Part shown: positions 36,493 through 47,430 of the stretch, piece after piece
Layout of the letters: every line of letters begins with the position of its first letter
Numbering within the stretch: position 1 is the first letter of the stretch
DNA from: Chlorophyllum brunneum
Lineage: Eukaryota; Basidiomycota; Agaricomycetes; Agaricales; Agaricaceae
Direction: 5' to 3'
Length of the DNA: 64,000 bases
NCBI GenBank assembly: GCA_963576785.1
Contig: OY756141.1
Location: forward strand, 3,658,001 to 3,722,000
Notes under the pieces: generated by a model
The model's input: the letters and a program-made list of their open reading frames with translations, nothing else
Told to the model about the DNA's origin: nothing
The model's database searches: none
Position numbers and translations under genes: made by a program

Positions 36493-38111
36493 GGGAACAG
36501 CAGTGGGGGTTGATAGTGGTGAGAGCCCCAGGAATGCGAGCCATTGATATTCTCTCTTCAACTATCCCCACCCGAAAACTCAGTACAGGGGTAACCGGCG
36601 GCCGTGGAGAAGAAGGACCGGATATTGCCGAACGGCAACAACCGGAATTATGAGGACAAAATCCTTGGGCCTTAACGTTTAACCATCGGAATCACTCAGG
36701 GGTATCTGTAAACCGCAGCATGGGTATAACCCACGTTTCCGACTGTCCAGATGTCCAGAGGTAGATCTAGAACCCTCGGCATTTATTTGACCCCAATTTT
36801 CTACGTAGAAGGGATATCAGTGGAGAGGAAGAGAGGCGGGTGGGTATAGTGTTTGCGACCTCGTACGCAAAACTCAATGCTTTCCTGTCGATTTTATAAC
36901 CAAGACGTGATTGTATTCATCCTAAGGATTAGATAAGGCACTACATATTATGGGGCCTTGTTACTCCAGACGGTGACTTCAAGGCAATGTTCGAACATTG
37001 GATCAAAGTTACCCTTCCATTCTTTTCCTCCTTGTCCAAAGTCGAGGCCGGGCTATTGCACGTGTTTGCGAATTCTCGACACAATATGCATGCATGTCCG
37101 TGGCCGCACAGGGTTTTCTCTAAACATTACTGATATAGGACCGAGCCAAGGGCACTGACGGTTCCTCCATCATATGTCAAAACCAAAATAGTCTCTCCGT
37201 CTTCGGTGGGGATAAGGTGATCCTGTCGGCTGTACTCGATGCGTGGACACGACGGGGACACATACAGCACGGATAACAATGAGATTTCGATTGGAAGGAT
37301 TCCTGCTCTCCATCACCACTTCCGGATCAACTTCGAGGGTGACGTACACTCCGATAAAATACTCGAATTTCCAGCCCCGCCACTTTCTTCCACCTTCGTA
37401 CCTGTTGCATGACTTTTTGTCGTAGCTGTTACACCTGGAACAGTCGTGGAGTAGAGCCTGAACCGAGAACAGGAAACAAATGACAGGCGTCACTCCTGCT
37501 TTTTGTCTTTCTTGTCTCCGCCAAAGAACGGGCGGGAAGCACGGCGTTCTGAGGAAGGGAGACCCGTAATTGGAATGACCCAGGCCTTCGCGAGCCTAAG
37601 GCCATTAAGCACAGCTTAATCTTGAGCTTACAAGCACGCATTGGATGGTTCCTATACATAAGTCCCAACTCCTGGATTTTCTCATGTTGAGTCACAGTCC
37701 TTACTCAAAATGACCGTATCATCCACTTTCAACAGGGTTTGTCTCCGCGGGATGGTGATGGTACGGGATAATCCAAAAGTCGTGAGTACGAGCATGGTGA
37801 TCCCGGAAGTCCAGCCTAACACGTGGGTACCAACGAGATCACCTGTTGTACTTTGCGAAGGCATCTTGAAGATTGGCTGCTAGAGCCGTCATTGAGAACT
37901 AATCGCCAGGAGTTTATGCCATCACCATCGAAGGCCGTACTAGATTCCACTGGTGGAAGAGTGGATATGGGTGGCAGTAGGATCACTGACGCTGGCTGAC
38001 CAAATATGTTTTAGATTAGATTGTTCGGCGTTACCTCGGACATTGATAGACCTATATACCCCGACAAGATCACAAAAGCCCTTTCAACAACACTCATCCC
38101 AGAACATAGAG
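36493..38111. other. intergenic, nothing recognised
   Basis: Several short minus-strand ORFs (37.17-37.86 kb), one with a hydrophobic start. No family motif and no coherent splicing. The plus-strand promoter of the next gene has a TATA-like TATATACCCC near 38053. Confidence 0.45.
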
Positions 38112-38875
38112 AGTAAGTGATTCGAACTGTGACTGAACACAGTCTAATACCAATTTTAGTGTCTTCCAATCCACCCAAACTCATCCTACATCATGGCTCA
38201 TCCGCTCTAGCCATCCTCCAGGCTCCACCTATCGACCTACCAACAACCCTTTCTTACCCTCAAGAATTCACCATCTCCGCAGCGCCTGGTACTGATCTCT
38301 GGCGAAAGCCTCCTGCTGTGGACATCGACAATGCTCCCACCCTCTTAATCAACCTTCCCATCAACCTCCATCGCTTCCATTCTGCTCGAGTCACCGTTTC
38401 TGCTGATTGGAATACCCTCTATGATCAAGGCGGTCTAGCTCTTTTCATCCCCGATGAAGATACAAAGAAATTCCTCAAAACAGGTGTCGAATTCGCTTTT
38501 GGTGAGCCCCACGTCGGAACGGTCGCTGCGAGTAGATGGGGTGATTGGTCACTCGTTCCTACCACTGCTACTGGGAAGATCACTGTCCAAGTAGAGCGCG
38601 AGGTTGATGAAAAGGGAGAGAGGACGTCTAGTTTGTGGGTTTACTTGATTGATCCTCAGACTGGAAAGAAGAGTGGTATCAGAGAGGTCACTTGGTGGTT
38701 CCGGCACGATATTGCGGAAGGGGGTACAGGGGAATTGGATCCGAGCAATGCAGCTCAGGTTCTCCTTGTTGGTTTATACGCGGCCAGACCGAAGGCTCCA
38801 GAAGTTGCTGGTAGAGAAAACGAGTCACTTGTAGTGAGATTCGAAGGGTTCGAGGTCACATTGTTTGATGATTGA
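38112..38875 (+). CDS. DUF1349 concanavalin-A-like (YesU-type) protein, start codon split by an intron
   Basis: Cytosolic-type beta-sandwich protein of the DUF1349 family; biochemical role not established, carbohydrate or small-ligand binding is suggested by the fold. No ATG is in frame upstream in the second exon. A perfect GTAAGT...TTTTAG intron (38113-38159) joins the A at 38112 to TG at 38160-38161 to make the ATG. The protein then reads MSSNPPKLILHHGSS, 238 residues. Family motifs: APGTDLWRKP, a strand YDQGGLALFI, GVEFAFGEPHVGTVA, WGDWSLVP and VTWWFRHD, with a C-terminal VLLVGLYAARP. Stop is 44 nt from the 3' end of the convergent F-box pseudogene. Confidence 0.82.
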
Positions 38876-38918
38876 AGTTGAATTACATGGACAAAGCTAC
38901 GAGGAAGTCTACTGGTTA

Positions 38919-40561
38919 TTACTTTTTGGTCTCGACTTTCTCGACTTTAGTTCCGAACTCTTTCAATTGCGCGATGGTAGAAGTATCAACCTCAGCTCCG
39001 TACTTGAGATCGACCGAGGGTGGCTTTCCGAGTTTCTTCAAAGGCGTTCCCCTGGCGAACTTGCATTTGCAGAAATTGACGATGCGGTCGTAGAGGGGAT
39101 ACTTCTCTGGCCCGCCAAACCTGATCCCTAGTTCTAAATCCTCCAAGGCGGACAAGAAAGGAACGCCGTCCATGTGGTGAGGATTTTTGGAGCTGACCTT
39201 TGGGAACATATTCTCGTAAATGATCTTCCAGGCGCCGAAACGGATCCCGCCGAGTTGGATCAGCCGACGACTACTCCTCCACAGCAAAGCAGGAAGCCAA
39301 GTATCACCAACATGTTTTTGTTCCCGTGTGCGATATTTAATGAATCAACACAACCGAAAACCGGTTTCAACAATTCTACCATCTTAACGTGGCGATCTCG
39401 GCGATCGTGATCATGACACCACAATTCGACTTCGACATGAGCCACGTCTAACAATGATTCTCCTGGTCCTTTCCCCACTAGCCAAGGTATTTTTTAAAGT
39501 CGACCGATCCCTCGGGAAGTCCGAGACATTCCATAGCCCCATCCCTAATAGACAGAGCACAGCGCGAAAACAAGGGGTTGGTGGTGACAAGGTTATGGAT
39601 GATTGGCGATATACGAGAAAAGATGTATTCCGCATGGTCCTCTGTATCATTCGTGACCTCATGACACACCACCCGGAATACCTGCCTCGCCGTCAGATCC
39701 ATGTGTTTGAAAGCTGCGAGCATAAGTCAACGTCATCTCCGAGGAAAAACTCTTCGAGGTCCAGGCGGAACATTCGGTTGAATCCGTCCAACTGAATCAA
39801 GTTCTATCACACGATCAAGTGAAAGCCTTTTGAGACGAGGGAGTTGGCTGACGGCCTCGAGCCAGTTTACCGTAGACCAAACCCGAGGACCACTAGCACG
39901 CAACTCCTTCAACCCGCTCAACCCGATGCTCTGTGTCATATCCTCGATGAAGCACGTATGGAGGTGTAGTCTTTCCAAAGGGGGTGTCGACGTACTGGAG
40001 GGAAAGTAACTTGGAAGGAAGGAATACTCGATTTCATCATCTTCGAGTAGATCAAGATCGCAGTCCGTGAAATGTCTGATGCATAGGAAACGGAGTTTGG
40101 GCCAATGAGTAGGGATACGGTCATCGTACCACACGTCAAAATCCGATTAGAAAGGAGCTGAATACGAGAGAAGTCTGTCCGCATTCGCTACTTCCTTGAA
40201 AATTTCGTCCTTTTCCCGGACCCAATATTCAGCCACTATGCTGTAGGTGATTCCAAGTCCCTTCGACCTTTCCAGTAACAACTGTGTCCACTCGGAAGCA
40301 AAGTGGTATGGGTCGATAAAATGACGCCAGAGCTCTGGAGAGCGGGTTAAGACGTTGCGCCAGCGTCGACACACTTGTGAAGCATTGATGGTATCTTGAA
40401 GAGGGGATATGTCCTGAACGTCGAGATCTCGTCGACAACGTTGTGGAGGTAAATCAATATTCCGTTCCGCATTCAAACGACAAATCTCCGCAAGAATCTC
40501 ATCCGGAAAGTCATGGATCAAAGGAGGGGCCTTTGTCCAGTTCCATCTTCTGTAACAATTC
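38919..40561 (-). pseudogene. F-box protein gene, disrupted
   Basis: Homology to agaric F-box/LRR-like proteins runs through the whole span but in broken frames. The F-box is intact (PPLIHDFPDEILAEIC then TINASQVCRRWRNVL, PELWRHFID) but meets an in-frame TAA at 40147-40149. The same frame resumes immediately (DVWYDDRIPTHWPKLRFLCI). Around 39730-39790 the homologous reading switches frame (LDLEEFFLGDDVDLCSQL) and back. Further switches occur near 39480 and 39290, where the conserved C-terminal block (FLSALEDLELGIRF, YDRIVNFCKCK) begins. No set of plausible introns rescues all breaks. Assembly error is possible but several independent indels make decay more likely. Confidence 0.68.
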
Positions 40562-41190
40562 AGCGACGGGTAAATGTATGTTTAACTAATAACTTACATC
40601 CTGGGTATAGTAACTCTGCGAATGGATGTGGGAGGTGGATGATGAGTCGCTAAAAAAAAAAACTGGTTGTTGTACCGAATTGGGCTTCCCGTACTTCGGA
40701 ATTTGAAGCTCCACGGGTCAGTGTATCTCGAGGTAGTAGAGCCCAGGAAGCCAGTCCCCGACCCTGGTCAGAAATGACGGTCGAAATAACACCTTGATTT
40801 TGCTCAAGTGCAGTAGTCGGACTCAGTTTCATGCCAGTACACGTAGTAGGGAGCTGCTGGCCGTCGCAGAAATTTCCTCATGACTGTCACTTCACGCGCC
40901 ATCATGTAGGCGATAAAAAATTAAAGTCGCTCTACGCGAACTGCACGTGTGCTCCCAGGGCACCTGTCAGAAACAGGCCTGATACTGGTCAGCACTAATA
41001 GTTGTACCGTGTGTGAAATTTCAGGTAGTATTTAAATGAGGGGCCAAGCAATATTGTTTACTCCCGCTTCGCGAATTCGAGGACCGCCCGGACCTCAGGC
41101 TCTACACAATAGTGATAGATAGAAGGTATAATATGGTAGCTACCGCTCAGTGAGCAGCAAATTAGTCAAAATCGTAAACTAAAATCCCGT
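40562..41190. other. intergenic, nothing recognised
   Basis: Between the 5' end of the F-box pseudogene and the 3' end of the lipase gene. Poly-A run near 40651; no coding sequence or RNA gene seen. Confidence 0.45.
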
Positions 41191-42850
41191 CTAGAATCGG
41201 AACCACCACCCCCACCCTCCCTTTGTCGTATTCCTGAATTCTCCGTACTCCCAATTGAAACAGTCCTGAGTTAGTAGCGTATCAGCCGAGGGAGCCTGTT
41301 ATGAAGAAAAGACGAAGGAAACATACCACGCAGATACCGTCCTCACCCTCTACCTCCACAGCTTTTCTTGCCTTTGGCACGGCACCACCTTTCGCCGAGC
41401 CATCATCACCTTCGCCTTCCCATTCAATACCGAGGACCTGTTCTATGACTACTTTGATGGTGTGCGTTGATAGCGACACGCCCCACTTCAGTAAGCCGAC
41501 CGTATCGTATCGTATCACGTCTCCTAAGTGGCATCTCGTTTCCATCGCGTATCCTCCGAGAGCGCACCAAGAACTGACCCCATTACACGTGCCCATAGCG
41601 ATCGGCTGAAAGGGAGAACACTGATGAGATGTGGTCAATCAACGTGTAAGAATCAAAGACCTACGTCAGCGGTGTGATATATATGGGTAACGTGTTGCAG
41701 TGATGGCTTAAAAACGCGTGTATCAATATTGCAATCAGAACGATGGGGAAGTTTTGGACTTACTGGGGATGGGAGGTGTAGCCGCCTGGCAGCCATAGCT
41801 TCGCCTGGGGACTCAAAAGCGACAACTGGAGCTCCGAAAGTTAGGCCAATGAGAGATGCAAGAGCACCACCAAGAGAATGTCCTATTTGGTGGTAGGATT
41901 AGACAGAGAGCTTTATATGGAATGTTACTGTAGAACGTACCAATGACCCATATGGTGGCTTCAGGGTACATGTAGGTGACATTGTTGTAGAGGTTCTGCA
42001 ACAAAGTTATGGGGATATTCTTTGGAGAAGACTCGGGCGACGTACGATACCTATGGGATAGAACAAACTCTCCTCTTGCAGTGCATCCTCGACACATTTT
42101 TGCTCACAGCGGTATCCGCTGCTGTAACAATCACAGACAGGACTCCACGTTGGTCCGACACGTGCACAGCAGCAAGAGAATAAGAGATTGTCATTGAGCT
42201 TGTCCTTTTTCGTGGTTTTGCCTCCACCACCCGTAATCCAAGGGCCGGAGGTGCCCTTTACGGAGATAATGACAGTAGAATTGTCTTCAGAGACAAACAA
42301 ATGACCTCGGAATCCATCATCTTCAGGATCCCAACCGAAAGGCAATGACTATAAGTCCAATTAGCAACACCCCTTCAGTGCTTGTGCGGGAGCTACTTAC
42401 CTGGTTCCAACGATGATGGAGGTCATACCAATCCTTATCTCCGGGCTCTACGTACGCATTCGCGGTCATCTTTGCGAGAGTAATCAACACTTCTTTGTTA
42501 CCAACATCCGGACCTTCCACTTGATCTTCCGACCAATCCAAGGCAGCGGACTCACCGTACAGCCTCGAATGTCTCCGTGCGGATTGGAAAGAGCTCGCAG
42601 AGGTACGCGGTATGTTTAGGCGTCTCGTTGAAGGTATCCGAAGGTCATAAGAATCGTATCCCAGTGCTTGTACCTGCTGCGGTGACCGGACATCGGCGAA
42701 CACGATTTCGTTGGATGGAGTGATGGCATGGATATGTCGAAGATGAAATGTTAGCGGCTCGCTCGTAGGCTGTGGCCGCTGTGTCCATAGATATGTCGTC
42801 AGCAGGGTATAGAGCGCTGAGGGAAAGCCCAAGTACATCGTTGTCCGCAC
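41191..42850 (-). CDS. ATG15: autophagy lipase Atg15
   Basis: Vacuolar phospholipase/lipase that breaks down autophagic and Cvt body membranes. Exons 42850..42401, 42348..42046, 41995..41941, 41882..41764, 41706..41665, 41605..41327, 41295..41191; about 450 residues. The N-terminal hydrophobic signal-anchor ([18 protein letters not shown]) is as in yeast Atg15. Then come [39 protein letters not shown], a Cys-rich block (CCCARV to CEQKC) and [22 protein letters not shown] with the nucleophile Ser in [21 protein letters not shown] and [16 protein letters not shown] carry the Asp/His part of the triad. The C-terminus ends CFNWEYGEF. The final intron as drawn is only 31 nt; a donor upstream would give 64 nt. 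One intron splits the GHSLGG-encoding region. Confidence 0.9.
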
Positions 42851-43217
42851 TCAGGACGTGGTCAGAGTAAGTGCCTCGTGCGTGATGCACTCACGTGATC
42901 GCGTCACATGCTGGGTTTTCCTACTCAATGGCCATTGACAACTTCGTGGTTTAGGACGAAAAACTTGGATCCGCCAAGATGCAGTTGTCATTCGTACAAG
43001 GTTACCAGTCCAGAATTTCTATGCTGAATTGTATCCCTGACTTGATGGATCATCGGTGGCCGGTCGTTGTTTGGAGAGTACAAGGGTACCAAGGAAACTT
43101 AGCAAATCGACGACTACATATCAAGGCTTCGACCTAAGACGAATTTTATCTCAGCTCTCCCCTCCCGCTGCAATATCCGTGGTCACCAATGCCTAGTGGG
43201 TTAACCCACCATCTTCG

Positions 43218-44774
43218 ATGTCCCTCACTGACTTCAGCCCAAACGACTCATTACCCCTGCTAGACCGACCGAGTACTATGTACACTCATAGTCTAAGCGT
43301 TGATCGCTTCCCTCAGCTCCACTCTCAAAGAGTATCCCAGAAGGCGATTATAGCAACACGTCTACCTGTAGAACTCTTGGGTGAGATATTCAAACTCTAC
43401 CTCGACTGGCCCGAATGGGATCTCTCTACTGGTGCATCGCGGATTGATAATGATATTCCAAGGCCAGAGGTTTGCCATAACTCCCAAAATTGCAACAGCC
43501 CTTTAATACTTGGACGTATATGTTCATACTGGCGCGGCGTGGCAAAATCAACTCCCAGTCTCTGGAGCACGATCGTCTTATCCTCCCCACGTTCACGTCA
43601 AATTCCTTTAATAACCACATGGCTGGAACGAGCTCGACGTCGACCACTCACGATTGTTTTAACTCAGCGCCCGAGTTCAAAAGTCCAAGCACCTGTAGAA
43701 TTGGACAAAGTGATGCGGACATTGATCCAATTCTTACCCCAATGGAAAAAGGTCGTATTCTGGTTTCGTGAATACTATCCACACCCCCTCCTAGACCTCG
43801 ACACTCGTTATCTCCTCAGATTAGAATCTGTCTTATTGAGGTGGAACCACGGCCACCACGGACTCAGCAAGATCTGGTCCCTTTTCTACCAAAGTCCATT
43901 ACTTCGTGAAGTGCGATGGACTCAACGTCCGCCCCGCTGGAATCGAGTTCCTTGGGGCCAATTAATCCTCATCCATTGCTACGTACCCATATCCTCAGAC
44001 CTATTTTGGGTGATACTTACCACATGCACCCATCTTGAGACATTGGAAGTAAAAATCGCACGACCTCAAAACAATAGGAACCCCGTTCTACCTGAAACTT
44101 CTATGGTAACCCACCGGAATTTGCGATCCCTCCTGATCCATTTCTGGACGTCTCCGACATCATTTTACGACAATCTCACCCTTCCTTCGCTGGTCGACTT
44201 GTACGCCGTTCACCAATACGATTATCCTCTTCATGATGCCGCGGAACATGCACTATTCGATCTGATAGTGAGATCTTCATGCTCTTTACGAACCTTCAAC
44301 TTCGAATATTACCGGGTTCAGGAAGATGTGATGTTAGCAATCCTCCGGCTACCACATCTTCGTAACCTCTCTGCACTTCGATTGACTCGAGTAACCGACG
44401 CAATCTTGTCCTTCCTCACCAAACCACAACATAACAAAGACTCATCCACTCATAGCTTACAACCCATCCCTTACCTCGAGTCATTCATTTCACATCAAGG
44501 TTATACAGAAGGAACAGCCTTGTCCGATCTATTGTCCTCAAGACTACCCGTGCTTCGCGATTTTCACTTTACAACCCAAGCTTCTTCTGATTTCGTTATC
44601 TCCAAGAATGTTCTCCAAAATGGACAAGTTCGTTATGTAGTCAGCCAAAACGGTCTCTACCATTACATCAGCTCAAACAATTACGATAGCAGTTGGATCA
44701 TAAAAAAGTTCGACAAGGACACGCTCTTGAAAAATACTTCACGGATAGAGAGACGTTCGATGTATATTTTGTAG
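43218..44774 (+). CDS. F-box protein with LRR-like C-terminus, single exon, 518 residues
   Basis: Substrate adaptor for an SCF ubiquitin ligase, the large agaric F-box family. The F-box lies near residues 45-110: ATRLPVELLGEIFKLYL, then LGRICSYWRGVAKSTPSLW. The C-terminal 350 residues have the irregular LRR-like pattern of this family (LLDLDTRYLLRLESVLLRW, VILTTCTHLETLEVKI, LPSLVDLYAV, LRLPHLRNLSALRLT). No intron is needed, unlike most neighbours. A second in-frame ATG lies 20 codons in (MYTHSLSVD). Target unknown. Intact, in contrast to the decayed F-box gene at 39-40.5 kb. Confidence 0.82.
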   Translation: MSLTDFSPNDSLPLLDRPSTMYTHSLSVDRFPQLHSQRVSQKAIIATRLPVELLGEIFKLYLDWPEWDLSTGASRIDNDIPRPEVCHNSQNCNSPLILGRICSYWRGVAKSTPSLWSTIVLSSPRSRQIPLITTWLERARRRPLTIVLTQRPSSKVQAPVELDKVMRTLIQFLPQWKKVVFWFREYYPHPLLDLDTRYLLRLESVLLRWNHGHHGLSKIWSLFYQSPLLREVRWTQRPPRWNRVPWGQLILIHCYVPISSDLFWVILTTCTHLETLEVKIARPQNNRNPVLPETSMVTHRNLRSLLIHFWTSPTSFYDNLTLPSLVDLYAVHQYDYPLHDAAEHALFDLIVRSSCSLRTFNFEYYRVQEDVMLAILRLPHLRNLSALRLTRVTDAILSFLTKPQHNKDSSTHSLQPIPYLESFISHQGYTEGTALSDLLSSRLPVLRDFHFTTQASSDFVISKNVLQNGQVRYVVSQNGLYHYISSNNYDSSWIIKKFDKDTLLKNTSRIERRSMYIL

Positions 44775-45207
44775 TACTATTGTATAATACAAGGTATGTC
44801 AGGGAACTCTGAGTAACTATTTTTGTACTGAAACGGCGGATTAAATATTATCGTGTCGGGATCAAGATTCGCATAGGGAAAGATCAAAACAAGAAAAAAC
44901 GTAACATCCAAGACTTTCGATCGTAGTGGTTTTCATGAACCGAGCAGAGAAACAAGGACATAGGAAGAGATGAAAAGAACCATGAATTGGATTTCAATTG
45001 GTCGGAAATAGGTTATGATGGATATCAAATGTGGAAGAAAAAAGCAAGGCGGGGGGGAAGTTCTAGTGCTACAAAAGGACGTGAACGGATACCGAGCAAG
45101 CACCTCGCCATTAAATAAATCTTGCACAAATGGAGACTGAAGATCACTACGATTTGTTAAGTCAAAAAGAGAAGAACGCGAGAACGCGGAACGCACCTCC
45201 GAACTGC

Positions 45208-47430
45208 TTAAGAGAAAAGCGACATTCCCATATCCGTGTCCAGATCCATCCCGTCGATATCGTTCATCTCAACCTCAGGTATATCTATATCATCAGACTC
45301 GTGCTCGCTCTGCACGCCATCTCCGACCTCCAACTCGCCAGCAGAGATCGAACCCCTCGCGAGGGGTGATTTGGGTTTGTCACCCCTTGGTATACTGGCC
45401 CGTAGGTTTGGATTGTACTTCGGTTCATGTCGATCGATGATCATCTTCACTAACAGTTGTTGCGGGCTCGTTATCCGTGGCTTCTTCTGTATACCGCCCT
45501 TTGGCTTTTGTTCTCCCAGATCAACCTTCATCCCATCCTCGTCTTCCAGGCCATCAGCGGCGGAGCCTGGAGTGGGGGACGTTGGCACCAGACTCAGGGT
45601 TCCAGACGCATCCTGAACGACATTCCAACCCCGTTGCGCAAGTTTCAGCCTCAACAAAGTCGCAACCTCTCTAACCTTGTCTTTCATCTTCTTCGTCCTT
45701 CTCCTAGCGTCCAGAAGCTTATCCCAAGCGCTTATTGTCCGACTCCCGCTAGCACTTTCAGCTATACTCCTGGCGACCCTCTCCTCCTTCTCCACGATAC
45801 TCTCCATCTGTTTCGCAGCCCTCTCTTTATCCTTAGCTCTTTTCAACAGTCCATAAATTCTTCTCACTTCGTCGTCATTTTGCATCTGAGGCGTTAGATG
45901 AGCCATATCCAATAATGTACATGGCTCGGGACTAGGCGAACGGGGACTTGAACTTGAATGAGGTGTCGAATCATCGTCGATAACGAGAAGAGGATAGGTG
46001 TAGGGGAGCGATCTGTCTTCGGGCGCTGGTTTAGTCGGTGCTAGGTCTTGAGGTATCAAGTCTTCATCGGTATCTGCGCCTGGCAGGGACAGGAAAGTTG
46101 TGCTTGGGGATTCGGTCAAGTCCATAGGGGTATCGGTGTTTGATGTTGGGTATGAGGGAAAGATATCTTGCTGGTCTTCATCGTCGGGTAGCGCACTGTA
46201 CGATCGTCGAGACGGAGAGGAAGGGATACTGGGAAAATCAGGAAAATCGACCTCCATGTCGTACAGATCATCGAGTTCGGGTAGACTACTGTTGCGCGTT
46301 GAAGGGGAATAAGTATGAGGAAATGTGGCTGAGGTGACTGTGGGCGGTCCGTGGGTCTCTTTTTGTGACTCCGGCCGATGCTGTGTTGGGGTGGCCTCGT
46401 GTTTGTCATGCACAGACGCCTGTTCCTGTTCGCCATCTTCCACTTGCGCACGAGGATCAGGACTGGAGGGACCAAATGGGAGGGGCGGAAACCCTGTATC
46501 CTCACTGTCGATGGGCTCCAAGCACTGGCAGATAGGCTTGGGAGATTCGAAAATCGGAGGAGAGAAAAGAGGATAGCCATACTCGCTGCGACACGGATCA
46601 ATGTAATCCAAATACTGAATATTTAGCAGTGATAAAGGAGCGTGTTTAGGCGACTCAGATTCACCCTTACCCGAACTTTGTCCCTGAAACAGCTTGCATC
46701 CAGGATCGTCAAGGGGAACGGGAAAAGTGTCAGTCTCGTTTTCGGGATGGGGGACACCTCCAAATACGGTCGGAGCGGCGGCCGAGAAGGGGAAACTACC
46801 TGACGGCCATTCTGTTCCGTAGGGAGAAACGGGCGATAGAGGTGGTGGAGACTGCAAAGTACTACAACTACTTTGACTACTCGGAGTGAAAGCACCAAAG
46901 CGTGGGGATTGGGTGTCGTAAGGATCCTCCTGATCAGATAGGTCATGTGGATCATCGGAGGGCGAAAACGGATAGGGACCGCTATCGACCTGAGGGAGGG
47001 ACGTTGTCGACGTCGGAAGCGTCAACGGAGGCGAGAGGGGTATTGTCGATTTGAGGACTTGTCGGTACATGACAAGAGGCGAGTCTAGAACACCACCAAC
47101 GTAGCACGCGCTGTCGCAGAGAATGACGAGACCCGACTGATTGGAATCCAATAAAAGTAAGGACGGGAGAATACTGTTCTTCAGGTGAGAATCTGTTGGA
47201 GGTGGTGATGGGTTACCGCTGCTGGCTTGTGGGTATGTAAACTCTCTTTCTTTGAAGCTGAGAGGGACAGAATCATGCGAATCCCAGGATTGATATCTGG
47301 TGGGTGATGTGGTGGGAGAGTTGACGTCTGTAGGGGGTGCGTAGAAATGCGACAAGACTTCTGTAAAATGAGGCTCTGATGAACTTGATATCCGGAGAAA
47401 ACGTGTCTGGTCCGGGGACGAGGAGATCAT
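45208..47430 (-). CDS. large disordered Ser/Pro-rich protein with conserved C-terminal helix region, 740 residues
   Basis: One long uninterrupted ORF with codon use unlike random sequence. Family not recognised. Residues about 1-140 contain a possible ordered patch (SLLLLDSNQSGLVILCDSAC). Residues about 140-500 are Ser/Pro/Asp-rich and presumably disordered. From about residue 525 a charged helical segment begins (QMQNDDEVRRIYGLLKRAKD, ERAAKQMESIVEKEERVARS), followed by WDKLLDARRRTKKMKDKVREV and LAQRGWNVVQD. The tail is acidic with a basic PRGDKPKSPLARG stretch. No signal or membrane segment; nuclear or cytosolic scaffold is a guess. It is divergent from a short ORF at 47538. Confidence 0.75.
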   Translation of the reverse strand: MISSSPDQTRFLRISSSSEPHFTEVLSHFYAPPTDVNSPTTSPTRYQSWDSHDSVPLSFKEREFTYPQASSGNPSPPPTDSHLKNSILPSLLLLDSNQSGLVILCDSACYVGGVLDSPLVMYRQVLKSTIPLSPPLTLPTSTTSLPQVDSGPYPFSPSDDPHDLSDQEDPYDTQSPRFGAFTPSSQSSCSTLQSPPPLSPVSPYGTEWPSGSFPFSAAAPTVFGGVPHPENETDTFPVPLDDPGCKLFQGQSSGKGESESPKHAPLSLLNIQYLDYIDPCRSEYGYPLFSPPIFESPKPICQCLEPIDSEDTGFPPLPFGPSSPDPRAQVEDGEQEQASVHDKHEATPTQHRPESQKETHGPPTVTSATFPHTYSPSTRNSSLPELDDLYDMEVDFPDFPSIPSSPSRRSYSALPDDEDQQDIFPSYPTSNTDTPMDLTESPSTTFLSLPGADTDEDLIPQDLAPTKPAPEDRSLPYTYPLLVIDDDSTPHSSSSPRSPSPEPCTLLDMAHLTPQMQNDDEVRRIYGLLKRAKDKERAAKQMESIVEKEERVARSIAESASGSRTISAWDKLLDARRRTKKMKDKVREVATLLRLKLAQRGWNVVQDASGTLSLVPTSPTPGSAADGLEDEDGMKVDLGEQKPKGGIQKKPRITSPQQLLVKMIIDRHEPKYNPNLRASIPRGDKPKSPLARGSISAGELEVGDGVQSEHESDDIDIPEVEMNDIDGMDLDTDMGMSLFS

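Noticed and set aside
40147..40149. In-frame TAA of the F-box gene removed by an intron
   Set aside because: The only GT-AG pair around it is 34 nt long, leaves the reading in a non-homologous frame and does not fix the later frame switches.
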